Assembly (NCBI RefSeq): GCF_029814935.1
Contig: NZ_CP104582.1
Coordinates: forward strand, 2,542,001-2,606,000
Origin: Pseudomonas sp. GD03919
GTDB taxonomy: Bacteria; Pseudomonadota; Gammaproteobacteria; Pseudomonadales; Pseudomonadaceae
DNA: 64,000 nt
Reading direction: 5' to 3'
Shown here: in pieces, positions 42,802 through 52,994 of the stretch
How positions within the stretch are numbered: position 1 is the first letter of the stretch
Layout of the letters: the number at the start of each line of letters is the position of its first letter
Translations under genes and position numbers: made by a program
Notes under the pieces: generated by a model
What the model was told of the DNA's origin: nothing
The model's database searches: none
What the model saw: only the letters and a program-made list of their open reading frames with translations

Positions 42802-43158
42802 ATGAACAAACGCACTCCCAACCTGCTGAGCAGGCAGTGGCGTCACTACGCCGACCAGCACCAGCATCCGACCAACCTGCTGCTGCACCTGCTCGCCGTG
42901 CCGCTGTTTCTGCTGTCGCTGGCGCTGCTGCTGATCGGCCTCTGGCAACCGGGTTTCATACCACTGGTGCTTGGCGCCATCGGCCTGTATGCCGCCCTGG
43001 CCCTGCAGGCGCGGGGGCATCGCCTGGAGCAGAATCAACCGGAGCCCTTCCGCGGCCGGCGCGACGCCTGCAAACACCTGTTGCTGGAACAGTGCGTCAC
43101 CTTTCCGCGCTTCGTGCTCAGCGGCGGCTGGTGGCGCGCCTGGCGCAAGCGCAAGTAG
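42802..43158 (+). CDS. Mpo1-like (DUF962) membrane protein
   Basis: A 118-residue protein with two hydrophobic stretches (LLLHLLAVPLFLLSLALLLIGLW and IPLVLGAIGLYAALAL). Conserved residues fit the Mpo1/YGL010w family: YADQHQHPTNLLLHLLAVP (His, Asn, His) and ARGHRLEQNQPEPF. Yeast Mpo1 is an iron-dependent dioxygenase in alpha-oxidation of 2-hydroxy fatty acids. Whether the bacterial protein does the same is unknown. The Lys/Arg-rich end suggests a cytoplasmic C terminus. Lies 101 bp after the chemoreceptor gene. Confidence 0.75.
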   Translation: MNKRTPNLLSRQWRHYADQHQHPTNLLLHLLAVPLFLLSLALLLIGLWQPGFIPLVLGAIGLYAALALQARGHRLEQNQPEPFRGRRDACKHLLLEQCVTFPRFVLSGGWWRAWRKRK

Positions 43159-43182
43159 CCTGTCTCCAGCCGACGCGCACGC

Positions 43183-43980
43183 TCAGGCAAATACCGTGAC
43201 GGTCTGCCGGCTCAGGGCGATCAACTCGCCTGCCGGGCTCCACATCGCCGCCGCCACGTGGCCGTAGCCATCACGGGCATGCTCGATATCGGCACGGTAC
43301 AGGCACCAGTCGTCACTGTTGAGGGTGCGTAGCGGCTGGACGAATTCGATGGTCCAGGTCAGTGAGCTGCCCGGCGCCGGGCTTTTCAGATAAGGCAGCA
43401 CCGCAGGCGGCCAGGCATCGACCAGTGCCAGCAGATGAGCTTCGCTCATCGCCTGTGGCACGCTCTCGCCGCGCAGACGCACCCAGCCGCCCATCTGCCG
43501 TGAGGGCGTATTGCTGAACGGCATACCGCCAATGCCCCATCGCATGGCCAGAAAGCGGGTGAATTCTGGTGTGACGTTACGCACGTAGGGCAGCTCCTGA
43601 CACTGCTCGGCCGGCGTGATCTGTGGTGCGGCCAGCGCCTCCACGGCAACCGACGACGGCCGTGAGGCGCCAAAGCTGCCCTGAACCACGGTCATCACCT
43701 GGCCATCCTGAACCGCACGCAGCAACATCTGGCTGACCGCCTTGCCCTCGCGCAGCACTTCGGCCTGAAAACTCACCGGCACATCCGGCGCCACCGGGCC
43801 GACGAAGGTAATGGCCAGTGAACGCAGCGGCCGGTTCTCGGGCACCTTGGCGCGCATCGCCTCGAATGCCAGTGCGGCGACCAGCCCACCGAAACTGGCG
43901 CGCCCCTGGCCCCACTCCGGCGGAATCACCACGGCATGAGGATCGCGGCGTACCGCTTCGAGCATTTCGGAGAAGATCAT
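43183..43980 (-). CDS. TesB-like acyl-CoA thioesterase
   Basis: A 265-residue double-hotdog protein. N-terminal hotdog (WGQGRASFGGLVAALAFEAM) and C-terminal hotdog (SLTWTIEFVQPLRTLNSDDWCLYRADIEHARDGYGHVAAAMWSPAGELIALSRQ) match acyl-CoA thioesterase II relatives (TesB family). Catalysis in TesB uses Asp/Gln/Thr; the Asp-rich C-terminal half is present. ATG 43980 has GAGG 7 bp upstream; an ATG at 43998 lacks one. Converges with the Mpo1-like gene. Natural substrate unknown. Confidence 0.82.
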   Translation of the reverse strand: MIFSEMLEAVRRDPHAVVIPPEWGQGRASFGGLVAALAFEAMRAKVPENRPLRSLAITFVGPVAPDVPVSFQAEVLREGKAVSQMLLRAVQDGQVMTVVQGSFGASRPSSVAVEALAAPQITPAEQCQELPYVRNVTPEFTRFLAMRWGIGGMPFSNTPSRQMGGWVRLRGESVPQAMSEAHLLALVDAWPPAVLPYLKSPAPGSSLTWTIEFVQPLRTLNSDDWCLYRADIEHARDGYGHVAAAMWSPAGELIALSRQTVTVFA

Positions 43981-44086
43981 AAGCACCTCGGCATTCATCG
44001 ATGGCGACGATCTTAGGGGATGCCGGCCGCGCAACGATAGCCCGGGAGGATGGCTAGTCGGTCATATTGGCGGCGAAAATGACACC

Positions 44087-44857
44087 CTATTTCGCCTTGG
44101 GAAAATCGCCATAGAGCGCCAGCAGGGCGTCATCCGCACGCCGTTCGGCCGCCCACTGGGCCTGTAACCAGGCAGCCCGACAAGGCTGTAACGCTTCGCT
44201 TGTTTCGGCCTGTGCCAACCACTGCAGATGATCATGCCAGTCACCGAGTGCACTCTGCGCACGCTTGAGCCTGAGCTGCGCCGCCTTGCTCAGGCCACTG
44301 TGCTGCGGATAGGTTTCAGCAGCGTAGCGCACACGTTTGATCAGCAGGCGCAGGCGATGACGGTCATGGGCGGGATCACGCAGCGCATCGGCCAGCTGCC
44401 GTTGCTGGCGGCGCAGGCGCCGGCGAATACGCCGGCCCAGATCACTCAACAGCCCCTGACGGGCGGCCTCACGCCAACTTGCCGGCCAACGGTCGAGCAG
44501 ATGCAGGACGTCCATCAGCTCACGGGAGGTCGCAAGCATGGCGTAGCCTGCCGCACGTGATGGCGCATCAAGCGGTAGCGGGTGTGGCAGCTCTCTGCCG
44601 GTCAACTCGGCCAGTAATACCTCGCGGTCACGCAACGGGCCGCTGAGGCGCCCCAGTACGGCCGCGCCCTGTTCCAGGGCATCCACACCCGGCAAACCAC
44701 GCAGCGGACGCAACAGGCTGCGCAGTTGACGCAGGGCAATGCGCAAATCATGCAGCGCTTCGCTGTCGGTGCAGTCGGCCAAGCGGGCCTGGCAGGCATA
44801 CAGGCGTACCTGCAGGGCCAGGACGCGGGACAGGCAATGTTCGCTCAAATCACTCAT
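44087..44857 (-). CDS. CHAD-domain protein
   Basis: A 256-residue all-helical, Arg/His-rich protein. CHAD (conserved histidine alpha-helical domain) motifs: LHDLRIALRQLRSLLRPLRG, GPLRDREVLLAEL, DRHRLRLLIKRVRYAAETYP and LGDWHDHLQWL. CHAD domains bind inorganic polyphosphate and may target proteins to polyphosphate granules. Here it stands without the CYTH/thiamine triphosphatase domain with which it is often fused. ATG 44857 has GGGAG upstream. It lies 34 bp downstream of tgpA on the same strand, so it may be the last gene of the moxR operon. Confidence 0.86.
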   Translation of the reverse strand: MSDLSEHCLSRVLALQVRLYACQARLADCTDSEALHDLRIALRQLRSLLRPLRGLPGVDALEQGAAVLGRLSGPLRDREVLLAELTGRELPHPLPLDAPSRAAGYAMLATSRELMDVLHLLDRWPASWREAARQGLLSDLGRRIRRRLRRQQRQLADALRDPAHDRHRLRLLIKRVRYAAETYPQHSGLSKAAQLRLKRAQSALGDWHDHLQWLAQAETSEALQPCRAAWLQAQWAAERRADDALLALYGDFPKAK

Positions 44858-44891
44858 GCGGACTCCCAGAGCAAGATACCTCTGCACTGTA

Positions 44892-46877
44892 TCACTGGCG
44901 CGACAGGCGCCAGGGCAAAGCCTTGCGTACCTGCCTCAGCGCGTGCACCAGGGCGGTACGCGAAGCGGGCTGCGATGCATAGCGCTGCTGCTCGAAACAA
45001 TGCGCGAAAGCCTCGATTTGCTCAGCCTGTGCCGGCAGTTCGCGAGCAGCCCGCAAGGCGAATGAGCGTGCGCCCTCGCCCGTTTCGCGGCGTACACCAT
45101 GGCGCGCCAGCACGCGCTCGAACTGGCGGAAAATCTGACGCTGTGGATCAACCCGTTGCTGCCAGGGCTTGAGCAAGCACAGCGCCAGCAGGCCAATCAA
45201 CAGCGCACCGGTGCCCACCAGGGCGAGCGCCAGACGCTGCCAGTCGAGGCTGCCGAACCAGTTCTGCAGCAGTTTCAGCTGCTGCTCACCCTGATACCCC
45301 AGCACCCAGCGCTGCCAGCCGTAGTTGAGGTTTTCCCAGCTCAAACGCAGCTGATTGAGCCAGGCCAGCTCGCGGTAGCGCAGCGGCGAGAACGGCTGAT
45401 CCTCGAGAAAACCATCCTCTTCGGCCAACGCCTCCTCCAAGCCCTGCTCGATACGCTCGGGGGCCACCTGGAAGGTCGGATCCACGCTGCGCCAGCCCTG
45501 CCCCGGCTGCCAGTACTCGACCCAGGCATGCGCATCGAACTGGCGCACCTGGACGTAGTTGCCAGCGGGATTGAGCTCACCGCCCTGGTAGCCGGCCACT
45601 ACCCGCGCCGGAATACCCGCTGCACGCAGCACGAAGGTCATGGCGCCGGCATAGTGCGCACAGAACCCGCGCCGCGTGTCGAACAGGAACTCATCGATGC
45701 TGTCAGCACCCAGCGGCTGCGGGCGCAGGGTATAGACATAAGGCTCGCGATTGAAATGCTGCAGCATGGCCGCCACCAGCGCATCGCTCTGTGGATACTG
45801 CGCCTTCAGCTCGGCTGCCCAGGCGCGGCTACGCGGATCGCCCTGCGGCGGCAACTGCAGCGCCTGGCGCAATCCAGGCGGCTCGCCCTGCGCCTCGCGC
45901 AGAGCCTCTGGCCAGGAGCGCACTTGGTACAGCAGTGGCCGATCCACCGGGCGCTGCCGCTGCCAGCGAAAGTCACTCATCATCCGTGCGCCGTCCTGGG
46001 TCATCTCGCCAACGTCGAGGGCGAACAGCCAGCGCTTGCCACTGGGCTGCATGATGATGCTGTAGTCGAGCGGATCTCCGGCCTTGCTCCACTGCGCGGA
46101 CATCGGTACATCCGCGTAAGCGGACTGCGACCAGCGCCGGCCATCGAAACGCTCCAGTGTCAGGGCACGCCAGTACAGTTGTTCGCGCGGCGGCACGTCA
46201 CCTTCGAAGCTGGCGCGAAAGGCCAAGGCCGGGGAGCGACTGAGTTCGGCGATATCGGCCGGTTCCATGCTGTCCGACAGCCCGGTAACGCCCTTGTCAC
46301 TGGGCAGGGGCAGCGACCACAACGGCCCCATGCGCGGGAAGAAGACGAACAGCAACACCATCAGCGGTATCGCCTGCAGCAGCAGCCCACCGGCCAGGCG
46401 CAGGGTCGGCCAGGGGCGTTCGGCGAAACCACTGTGCTGCAATCCAACCAGGGCAGCCAGCAAGGCAGTGACCGGCAACAAACTGTAGAGCGCAGCGAGG
46501 ATGCCGTCCTCGAACAGGTAGGCGGTCACCACGCAGAAGAAACCGAGGAAGATCAGTACCAGCGCATCACGTCGCGTGCGCATCTCCAGCAACTTCAGAA
46601 CGAAGGTGGCGATCAGCAGCACCACGGCGGCATCCAGCCCGACCAGCGTGCCACGCGAAAGCAGGATGCCGGCCAGCACCAGCAGCATCAGCCCGCCCTT
46701 GACCCAAGCACCGGGATAAGGGGCACGCATGCGAAAAATCTGTACGCGCCAGGCCGCTGCGCCCAGCCACAGGGCGATCATCCACAACGGCAAATGCAGC
46801 AGATGCGGCACGATCACCAGCACCTGGGCGACCAGCAACCAGATCAGAGCAATACGCGGGATACCCGGCCTGCTCAT
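44892..46877 (-). CDS. tgpA: Transglutaminase-like membrane protein TgpA
   Basis: A 661-residue protein: about five N-terminal helices (residues ~8-190), a periplasmic DUF3488 region and a transglutaminase core. One more helix (LALALVGTGALLIGLLALCLL) and a cytoplasmic DUF4129 tail follow. The catalytic triad is visible: Cys in GFCAHYAGAM, His in FDAHAWVEYW and Asp in SVDPTF. P. aeruginosa TgpA has transglutaminase activity in vitro and is reported essential. ATG 46877 overlaps the DUF58 stop (ATGA). Operon order moxR, DUF58, tgpA is conserved in pseudomonads. The periplasmic substrate is unknown. Confidence 0.92.
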   Translation of the reverse strand: MSRPGIPRIALIWLLVAQVLVIVPHLLHLPLWMIALWLGAAAWRVQIFRMRAPYPGAWVKGGLMLLVLAGILLSRGTLVGLDAAVVLLIATFVLKLLEMRTRRDALVLIFLGFFCVVTAYLFEDGILAALYSLLPVTALLAALVGLQHSGFAERPWPTLRLAGGLLLQAIPLMVLLFVFFPRMGPLWSLPLPSDKGVTGLSDSMEPADIAELSRSPALAFRASFEGDVPPREQLYWRALTLERFDGRRWSQSAYADVPMSAQWSKAGDPLDYSIIMQPSGKRWLFALDVGEMTQDGARMMSDFRWQRQRPVDRPLLYQVRSWPEALREAQGEPPGLRQALQLPPQGDPRSRAWAAELKAQYPQSDALVAAMLQHFNREPYVYTLRPQPLGADSIDEFLFDTRRGFCAHYAGAMTFVLRAAGIPARVVAGYQGGELNPAGNYVQVRQFDAHAWVEYWQPGQGWRSVDPTFQVAPERIEQGLEEALAEEDGFLEDQPFSPLRYRELAWLNQLRLSWENLNYGWQRWVLGYQGEQQLKLLQNWFGSLDWQRLALALVGTGALLIGLLALCLLKPWQQRVDPQRQIFRQFERVLARHGVRRETGEGARSFALRAARELPAQAEQIEAFAHCFEQQRYASQPASRTALVHALRQVRKALPWRLSRQ

Positions 46878-47827
46878 GGACGCGCTCCGAACAGCGCCAG
46901 GGCACGCAGGCAGGCATCGCGGTGGCCCTCGCCATAATCCGGGGCAATCACCTGCCCCGGCAGTTGCAGACCGAAGGCCTGCTGACGCTGTGATAACTGC
47001 AGCACCCAATGACAGAGCAGCGAAAGGCGCGTTTCACTGTCGCCTCCCAGACTGTCGAAATCCAGCCACAGGTCACGCCCGCTGAGCATGGCGAAATCCT
47101 TGACCAACAGGCCCTGGCCGCGCGAATAGGCCTTCCAGTCCAGGCGCCTTTTCGAGTCCCCCGGCTGATACTCGCGCAGGCCCTGAAAATCATCGGCGCC
47201 CTGGCCAAAAGCACGCAGGCCTTCTTCCTGCTCGTCACCGAGGCCTGCTGACAAAGGCAGATCGCCTTCCAGCGGTTGCGGGTAGACCAGCACGGCCTGA
47301 TCCAGATCGACCCAACTCCAGGCCACCAGCAAACCCAGCGGGAAACGACTTTCCACACGCAGGCGCTCAGGCCTGAGCCAGCCACGTCGCGTCGCCGGCA
47401 GACTCAGCTCCACCTCGCTCTGCCCTTTTCGCGGCACATCACGCAGCATCAGCTCGGCTGGCGGCCAACCGAGCGCGATGGCCTGGTGCTCGCGCTCGCG
47501 GCTTTCCAGGCGCACGCGAAAACGCGCCTGCTCGCCGACGAACACCGCTGCGCCGCCACCCGCCTTGAGCACCAGCCCGGCCAGGTTGCGGTAGGTGTGC
47601 AAAATGGTAACGACGAACACCGCCATCAGTAGAAAAGTCAGGCCATAGGCCAGGCTGTTCTGGTAATTGATGCCCACCAGCAGCATCAGCAGCAGCGCCA
47701 CAGCAAATGCGCCTCCCACGCGGCTGGGCAGGATGAAGATACGCCGCCGGTTCAAACGCACGCTGGCCGCTGGCGGAATGCGCCTGGCCAGCCAGCGCTG
47801 CCAGAGCGGTTTCAACGTGGCACGCAT
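46874..47827 (-). CDS. DUF58 (von Willebrand A-like) protein
   Basis: A 317-residue protein with two N-terminal helices near residues 38-75, then a DUF58 domain: FGQGADDFQGLREYQPGDSKRRLDWKAYSRGQGLLVKDF is the family core. DUF58 proteins are the usual partners of MoxR ATPases, with a degenerate von Willebrand A fold. The start shares a base with the moxR stop (TGATG), and the stop overlaps tgpA. Membrane attached and probably assembled or regulated by MoxR. Confidence 0.9.
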   Translation of the reverse strand: MRATLKPLWQRWLARRIPPAASVRLNRRRIFILPSRVGGAFAVALLLMLLVGINYQNSLAYGLTFLLMAVFVVTILHTYRNLAGLVLKAGGGAAVFVGEQARFRVRLESREREHQAIALGWPPAELMLRDVPRKGQSEVELSLPATRRGWLRPERLRVESRFPLGLLVAWSWVDLDQAVLVYPQPLEGDLPLSAGLGDEQEEGLRAFGQGADDFQGLREYQPGDSKRRLDWKAYSRGQGLLVKDFAMLSGRDLWLDFDSLGGDSETRLSLLCHWVLQLSQRQQAFGLQLPGQVIAPDYGEGHRDACLRALALFGARP

Positions 47828-48744
47828 CAGAGCGCCGGCACTTCACGCAGCAGCCATTGCACCAGGCTGCCGCCGCCATGGCCAGCCGGGTCAGCGCGCT
47901 CGCGCAGGCGATGGCCAACCACCGAGGGCAGTACGGCCTGCACGTCTTCGGGGATCACATAATCACGCTCGGCCAGCAAGGCCCAGGCCCGTGCCGCCGC
48001 CAACAGCGCCAGACTGGCACGCGGCGACAGGCCCCAGGCGAACTGCGGCTGGCTACGCGTGGCCTCGACCAGACGCAGCACATAGTCGACCAGGGCATCG
48101 CTGGCGCGTACCTTCGGCACTTGCGCCTGCAGGTGCGCCAGCTCGGCGTGATCGAGGATCGGCTGCAAACGCGGCAGCAGATCGCGCCGCGCATCACCCA
48201 GCAACAGCGCACGCTCTGCAGCCTGCGCCGGATAGCCCAGCGAGAGACGCATAAGAAAGCGGTCAAGCTGCGATTCCGGCAGGGCAAAGGTGCCGCCGCT
48301 GCTGACCGGGTTCTGCGTGGCGATGACGAAAAACGGCTCGGGCAGCGGCCGGGTCGCGCCCTCGATGGTCACCTGCCCTTCTTCCATGGCTTCGAGCAGC
48401 GCGCTCTGACTCTTCGGCGTGGCGCGGTTGATTTCATCGGCCAGCACCAACTCGGCAAAGATCGGCCCGGGATGGAAGACGAACTGGCCGCTGTCCTTGT
48501 CGAATACCGAGGTGCCGAGAATATCCCCGGGAAGCAAGTCGGAAGTGAACTGGATACGCTGAAAACTCAGCCCCAGCACGCGCGCCAGGGCATGGCTGAG
48601 AGTGGTCTTGCCCATGCCCGGCAGGTCTTCGATCAGCAGGTGTCCGCGTGCCAGCAGGCAGGTCAGCGCCAGACGCACCTGCGCCTCCTTGCCCAACACC
48701 ACCTGATTGACCGCGTCGAGACAGGCATCGAGTTTGCTTCGCAT
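47827..48744 (-). CDS. MoxR-family AAA+ ATPase
   Basis: A 305-residue AAA+ protein. Walker A is LPGMGKTTLSHAL, Walker B is AELVLADEINRATPKSQSALLEAMEE, sensor 1 is VIATQNPVSSGGTFALPESQLDRFLMRL, and a sensor 2/lid region follows (PVSS...SPRASLALL). MoxR ATPases act as chaperones for VWA-domain partners. First gene of moxR-DUF58-tgpA, with a 95-bp upstream region. Complete and typical. Confidence 0.92.
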   Translation of the reverse strand: MRSKLDACLDAVNQVVLGKEAQVRLALTCLLARGHLLIEDLPGMGKTTLSHALARVLGLSFQRIQFTSDLLPGDILGTSVFDKDSGQFVFHPGPIFAELVLADEINRATPKSQSALLEAMEEGQVTIEGATRPLPEPFFVIATQNPVSSGGTFALPESQLDRFLMRLSLGYPAQAAERALLLGDARRDLLPRLQPILDHAELAHLQAQVPKVRASDALVDYVLRLVEATRSQPQFAWGLSPRASLALLAAARAWALLAERDYVIPEDVQAVLPSVVGHRLRERADPAGHGGGSLVQWLLREVPAL

Positions 48745-48839
48745 CGTTCACTCCTTATACAGAGGGTCGATGCTACTGGGGCGCAGGCATGCGGCATAGC
48801 GCCATGACATTTTTGCTCACGAAACTGTGAGGCCCGCCG

Positions 48840-50807
48840 CTATGCCAGGTGAAATTGCCCAGCCATTCCCTGCAACTCGCGCCCCAGCTCGGCCAACTGA
48901 ATGCTCGAGGCAGCGGTTTCGTCCATGGCCGTGGCTGACTGATCGGCAATATCACGGATCGAGGTGACGCTACGGTTGATCTCCTCAGCCACGGCAGTCT
49001 GCTGCTCGGCCGCTGCGGCGATCTGCTGGTTCATCTCCGAGATCAGGCTCACTGCCTCGGCAATGGCTGCCAGGGCGCCCTCGGTCTGGTTCGCGTCGCC
49101 AACGGTCAGACCGACCAGGCTGGCGCTCTGCTCCATGTCCGTCACGGCGCGGCGGCCACCCTCGCGCAAAGCCGCGATCAGCGACTCGATTTCCGCCGTG
49201 GATTGCTGAGTGCGTTTTGCCAACGCCCGCACCTCATCGGCGACCACCGCGAAACCGCGCCCCTGGTCACCGGCGCGCGCCGCCTCGATGGCCGCATTGA
49301 GCGCCAGCAGGTTGGTCTGCTCGGCCACGCTCTTGATCACCTCGAGTACGGCATCGATACGCTGAGTGTCCTGGCTCAGGCGCTGAATGCTCTCGGTAGT
49401 GGCGTCCATGGCGCGAGCCAATTGCTCGATGCGCTGCAGGGTCTGGCGCACCACCTGGCTACCGGCACCGACGCGCTGGTCAGCCTGTTCGGTGGAAGCC
49501 GCTGCGGCCTCGGCATTGCGTGCCACCTCGTGCACCGTGGCGGTCATCTCGCTCATCGCTGTGGCAACCTGGTCGGTTTCCAGGCGCTGGCCGTTGACAC
49601 CCTGACGCGTCTGCTCAGCGGTCGCCGAAAGGGTCTGAGCCGAGCTTGAAATCTGCGCCACGCCGCCCTGCAGACGCCCCACCATCTCCCGCAGGTTATT
49701 CGCCATGCGCTGCATGGCAGCAAGCAGCTGACCGACTTCGTCACCACGGTTCTGCTCGATGCGCACACTGAGGTCGCCAGCGGCGATGGATTCGGCCAGG
49801 CCAATCACCCGCTTGAGCGGACGTACGATGGCCAGGCTAATCATGACTGCCGCGCCAAACCCGAACAGCAGGGCCAGGGCCGCTGCCGCGATGATCAGGC
49901 TACTGCTGGCCTGACGTTCGGCCTGCATGGCCTGGCGCTGAGTGTCCAGGGCCAGATCAACGCGCTGCAGCAACTGCTCGACCTGAGCGACCAATTCCCC
50001 GTACACCTGCTTTTGTTGCTGCAGCAGGGCCGCGTACTCCCTCAGACGCTCGTTGAAAGAGTCAACATTGACGACGACATCACCGAGCACGGCCGCATAG
50101 CCGGGATCCTCCAGCGCATCGCGCAGTTGCGCAGCCAAGGCCTGTGCCTCACGAGCCTGGGCGATTTCGCTCTGTTGGTTATCTGTACCGCGCCGACTGG
50201 CCTCCAGACGCTGGCGTGCCTGATTCAGCGCCTGCAGCAGCAACTGGTGAATCTTGCCGACTGTGCCGGCCTGCAACACCGAATCGCCGCCCCGCTCACC
50301 CTGGGTGCTTTTGAGCAGGTCGACACCGTCCTCGGACAAGCCTTCCTGGAGCAAATCCAGACTGTTGGCGGCGCTGACCACCAGCCAGTCGGCCGCCTGC
50401 AGGGATAGCTGCATGTTGTCGGTGAGTTCGACGTAGCCGGCAAAGGCGCTGCGGTAGTCGGCCAACGCCGGCTCGACTTGCGCCATGATCGCAGCCGTTT
50501 CGCTATCCAGTTCGGTTTGCAGCGCCTGGCCAGCCTGCAGGATCATCTCGACTTGTTCAGCCAAGTGTTCGGCATGCTGCTTGTCACCGCTCAGGGCGAA
50601 TGCCTGCTCGCTCTGGCGCATACGCAGCACCTGCTCACCCAGAGCGCTCATGCGCTGCTGCAGTTCGGCGCCGGCACTGACCTCGCGCAATGCCAACAAG
50701 CCAGTGGCCGCGACCAGGACGGTCAGCATCAGCACCAAGGCAAACCCCAGCATCAACTTGTTGGCCGTGCTCAGACTGGCCAGCCACTTGCTCAATGAGC
50801 CACCCAT
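48840..50807 (-). CDS. Methyl-accepting chemotaxis protein
   Basis: A 655-residue transducer from ATG 50807 ([13 protein letters not shown]), with AGGGGGA before it. First helix ([23 protein letters not shown]), then a ~250-residue helical periplasmic domain of the bimodular (HBM-like) size. Second helix ([26 protein letters not shown]), HAMP and signalling domain with [46 protein letters not shown] follow. HBM receptors in Pseudomonas (for example McpS) sense TCA-cycle acids, so an organic acid is a reasonable guess, no more. No CheR pentapeptide. Confidence 0.9.
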   Translation of the reverse strand: MGGSLSKWLASLSTANKLMLGFALVLMLTVLVAATGLLALREVSAGAELQQRMSALGEQVLRMRQSEQAFALSGDKQHAEHLAEQVEMILQAGQALQTELDSETAAIMAQVEPALADYRSAFAGYVELTDNMQLSLQAADWLVVSAANSLDLLQEGLSEDGVDLLKSTQGERGGDSVLQAGTVGKIHQLLLQALNQARQRLEASRRGTDNQQSEIAQAREAQALAAQLRDALEDPGYAAVLGDVVVNVDSFNERLREYAALLQQQKQVYGELVAQVEQLLQRVDLALDTQRQAMQAERQASSSLIIAAAALALLFGFGAAVMISLAIVRPLKRVIGLAESIAAGDLSVRIEQNRGDEVGQLLAAMQRMANNLREMVGRLQGGVAQISSSAQTLSATAEQTRQGVNGQRLETDQVATAMSEMTATVHEVARNAEAAAASTEQADQRVGAGSQVVRQTLQRIEQLARAMDATTESIQRLSQDTQRIDAVLEVIKSVAEQTNLLALNAAIEAARAGDQGRGFAVVADEVRALAKRTQQSTAEIESLIAALREGGRRAVTDMEQSASLVGLTVGDANQTEGALAAIAEAVSLISEMNQQIAAAAEQQTAVAEEINRSVTSIRDIADQSATAMDETAASSIQLAELGRELQGMAGQFHLA

Positions 50808-50933
50808 GACATCCCCCTGCCTACTGCAGCTAGCCCCGAATTCTGGAACATAGGAGCGCAGCGCTACTGGCGACAAGCCAGCAAACAGCAAGATGGCCGG
50901 GAGAGTTAACTGGACGTCGTTTTTAGAACGGGT

Positions 50934-51539
50934 TCAGGGCCGTTGCATCTGGAAAAGATCCCGTGTGCGGCAATAGGCGCTACCACCGAGGCGACCCACC
51001 AGATCGAGTTTGAGCGGGTCGATGCGTCCCTGCTCGTTGAGCACTGCGTCATCGATATGCGCCAGCAACACTTCGGCGAAGATCAGATGACAATTGGGTT
51101 GCTGCGCCGGATAGGGCTGGATTTGCGTCACACGGCATTCGAAGGTCACCGGGGCGCCGACGACGCGCGGCACGTCGATGCGCTCGCACGGCTGGCTGGC
51201 AATGGCGCAGTGGGCAAATTCGCTGACCTCATGCGGCAGGATCGCGGCACTGGCATTCATCGCTTCGGCCAGAGCGAAGCTGACCAGTTGAATCGCCAGC
51301 TCGCCGCTAGCCTGGGCATTGCGCAGGCTGTCCTTGAGGCTGCCATCGTCGCGGGTGTTGACGTTGACCAACACGGTCGGCGGGTTGTCGCTGATCACCT
51401 GAAAGAAGCTGAACGGCGCGAGGTTGGCCACGCCCTCGGCCGAGCGGGTTGACACCCAGGCGATGGGCCGTGGCGTGACACTGGACGCCAGCCAGCGATA
51501 AGCCTCGAGCGGGCTCAGATCAGCGAAATCGACCTGCAT
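50934..51539 (-). CDS. Flavin reductase-like (split-barrel FMN-binding) protein
   Basis: A 201-residue protein with the flavin reductase-like split barrel: TPRPIAWVSTRSAEGVANLAPFSFFQVISDNPPTVLVNVN is the FMN-binding core, and CHLIFAEVLLAHIDDAVL completes it. Similar proteins are short-chain flavin reductases or DIM6/NTAB-type oxidoreductases. ATG 51539 shares a base with the stop of the small lipoprotein gene upstream (TGATG), so the two are coupled. An in-frame TTG sits 3 bases before. Substrate unknown. Confidence 0.85.
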   Translation of the reverse strand: MQVDFADLSPLEAYRWLASSVTPRPIAWVSTRSAEGVANLAPFSFFQVISDNPPTVLVNVNTRDDGSLKDSLRNAQASGELAIQLVSFALAEAMNASAAILPHEVSEFAHCAIASQPCERIDVPRVVGAPVTFECRVTQIQPYPAQQPNCHLIFAEVLLAHIDDAVLNEQGRIDPLKLDLVGRLGGSAYCRTRDLFQMQRP

Positions 51540-51817
51540 CAACGCCCTGCTCGGGATTCGCGGATGTAGAAACGCGCACGTTCGGCCTTGCTGACGCAGC
51601 CTTCATAGGCTTCGAACTGCTGCTGGGTCTTGGCGGCGGTGAGCAGCGAAAGCGCCTTGGAATAGCTCACGGTGCCGGCGAAACCTTCGGCCTCGGCGAT
51701 ACTCAGCTCCTTCCAGGCGGCATCCAGCTGGTTGGCGCAGGTCTCGCGGTAAACGGTCTTGCCGGCACAGCCGGTGAGCATCACCGCCAGCAGCGGCAAA
51801 CAGATCCAATGTTTCAT
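51539..51817 (-). CDS. Small lipoprotein
   Basis: A 92-residue protein, signal MKHWICLPLLAVMLTG with lipobox Cys17 (LTGC). The mature part is helical and Lys/Ala-rich with two further cysteines (ETCANQ, EGCVSK) that could pair in the periplasm. The family is common in Pseudomonas and unnamed; I do not recognise a function. ATG 51817 has GAGGAG about 10 bp upstream. Coupled to the flavin reductase-like gene. Confidence 0.8.
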   Translation of the reverse strand: MKHWICLPLLAVMLTGCAGKTVYRETCANQLDAAWKELSIAEAEGFAGTVSYSKALSLLTAAKTQQQFEAYEGCVSKAERARFYIRESRAGR

Positions 51818-51893
51818 CGACCACACTCCTCGGGAGGGACAGGACTACAGGTTGGCTCATCTATGACGCCTCGCCTGCGTGAAAGTGCCCGGC

Positions 51894-52994
51894 TCAGCCG
51901 CCGTTTCGTTCACGCAGGTATTGCACTACAGCCTCTTGTTCGCCAGCGAACTCTATACGCCCGGACTTGCTCTCGCGCTGGAACACATACATGGGATCGT
52001 AGTATTCGACCAGCAAGGCCTCGATCCAGCCGCGATGGGTGTCCACCTGGCCATCGGCCTGCTGCTCCTGCAACGCCTGATCCATGATCGCGACCAAACG
52101 CTGGTAACGCTCGCCACCCAGACGCCGGGTGATATTGGCCAGACTCTCGCGCAAGCGCGCAGCGAAGGCGCTGAAACCCTCTTGCTCGCCCTGCAGTGCA
52201 ACGAACTCGGCACACAGCTCGACCACGTAAGCCTGCAGGATACGTTCGACCCGATTGGCCACGCTGTCTTCCAGCCAGACCAGCGGGTAGTGCTGCATAG
52301 CCTGGTGCAGCGGCAATGGCAGGGAGCAGCGACCGATCAGGCGCGCTTCGTCCTCCAGCACGAATTGCTGCTGCCCTGCCGCGCGGCGCTTGAGCAGGTC
52401 GATGGCCAGGGCATTCTCGAAATCGATCTGCGCCGGCTGGGCACTGGCGCGCTTGCCAAAACTGGAGCCACGATGATTGGCATGCGCCTCCAGATCCAGG
52501 CTGTTGCCAAGCTGGCTGAGCACCTCGGTCTTGCCGGTGCCGGTCATGCCGCCCACCAGCACGAAATCGCACGCGGCAATGGCCTCGTCGGTACTCTGCA
52601 GGAGGAAGGTGCGCATGGCCTTGTAGCCACCGACCACGCGCGGGTAGTCGATCCCCGCCTCGCTTTTCAGCCATTGCTGGACGATCTGCGAACGCAGGCC
52701 ACCGCGAAAACAGTACAGGTAACCCTCAGGGTTGGCCTTGGCAAAGGCCGCCCAGGCTTCGATGCGTTCGGCCTTGGTCTGGCCGCTGACCAGTTGATGG
52801 CCCAGCTCGATGGCCGCCTGCTGTCCCTGCTGCTTGTAGCAGGTGCCGACCTTCTGCCGCTCGATGTCGTTCATCAGCGGCAAGTTGATCGCACCGGGAA
52901 AGGCGCCCTTGAGAAACTCGACCGGCGCGCGGGTGTCCATCAGCGGCCGGTCATGCAGGAACAGATCGCGGTAGTCGGTGCAGTTGTCGCGCAT
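51894..52994 (-). CDS. mnmH: tRNA 2-selenouridine synthase
   Basis: A 366-residue enzyme (SelU/YbbB) that replaces sulfur by selenium at the wobble 2-thiouridine of tRNA-Lys, -Glu and -Gln using selenophosphate. An N-terminal rhodanese domain carries the catalytic Cys in [16 protein letters not shown]-terminal P-loop domain ([15 protein letters not shown]) is followed by the Asn/His-rich [10 protein letters not shown] motif. Its start shares a base with the selD stop, so selenophosphate supply and use are co-expressed. Complete. Confidence 0.94.
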   Translation of the reverse strand: MRDNCTDYRDLFLHDRPLMDTRAPVEFLKGAFPGAINLPLMNDIERQKVGTCYKQQGQQAAIELGHQLVSGQTKAERIEAWAAFAKANPEGYLYCFRGGLRSQIVQQWLKSEAGIDYPRVVGGYKAMRTFLLQSTDEAIAACDFVLVGGMTGTGKTEVLSQLGNSLDLEAHANHRGSSFGKRASAQPAQIDFENALAIDLLKRRAAGQQQFVLEDEARLIGRCSLPLPLHQAMQHYPLVWLEDSVANRVERILQAYVVELCAEFVALQGEQEGFSAFAARLRESLANITRRLGGERYQRLVAIMDQALQEQQADGQVDTHRGWIEALLVEYYDPMYVFQRESKSGRIEFAGEQEAVVQYLRERNGG

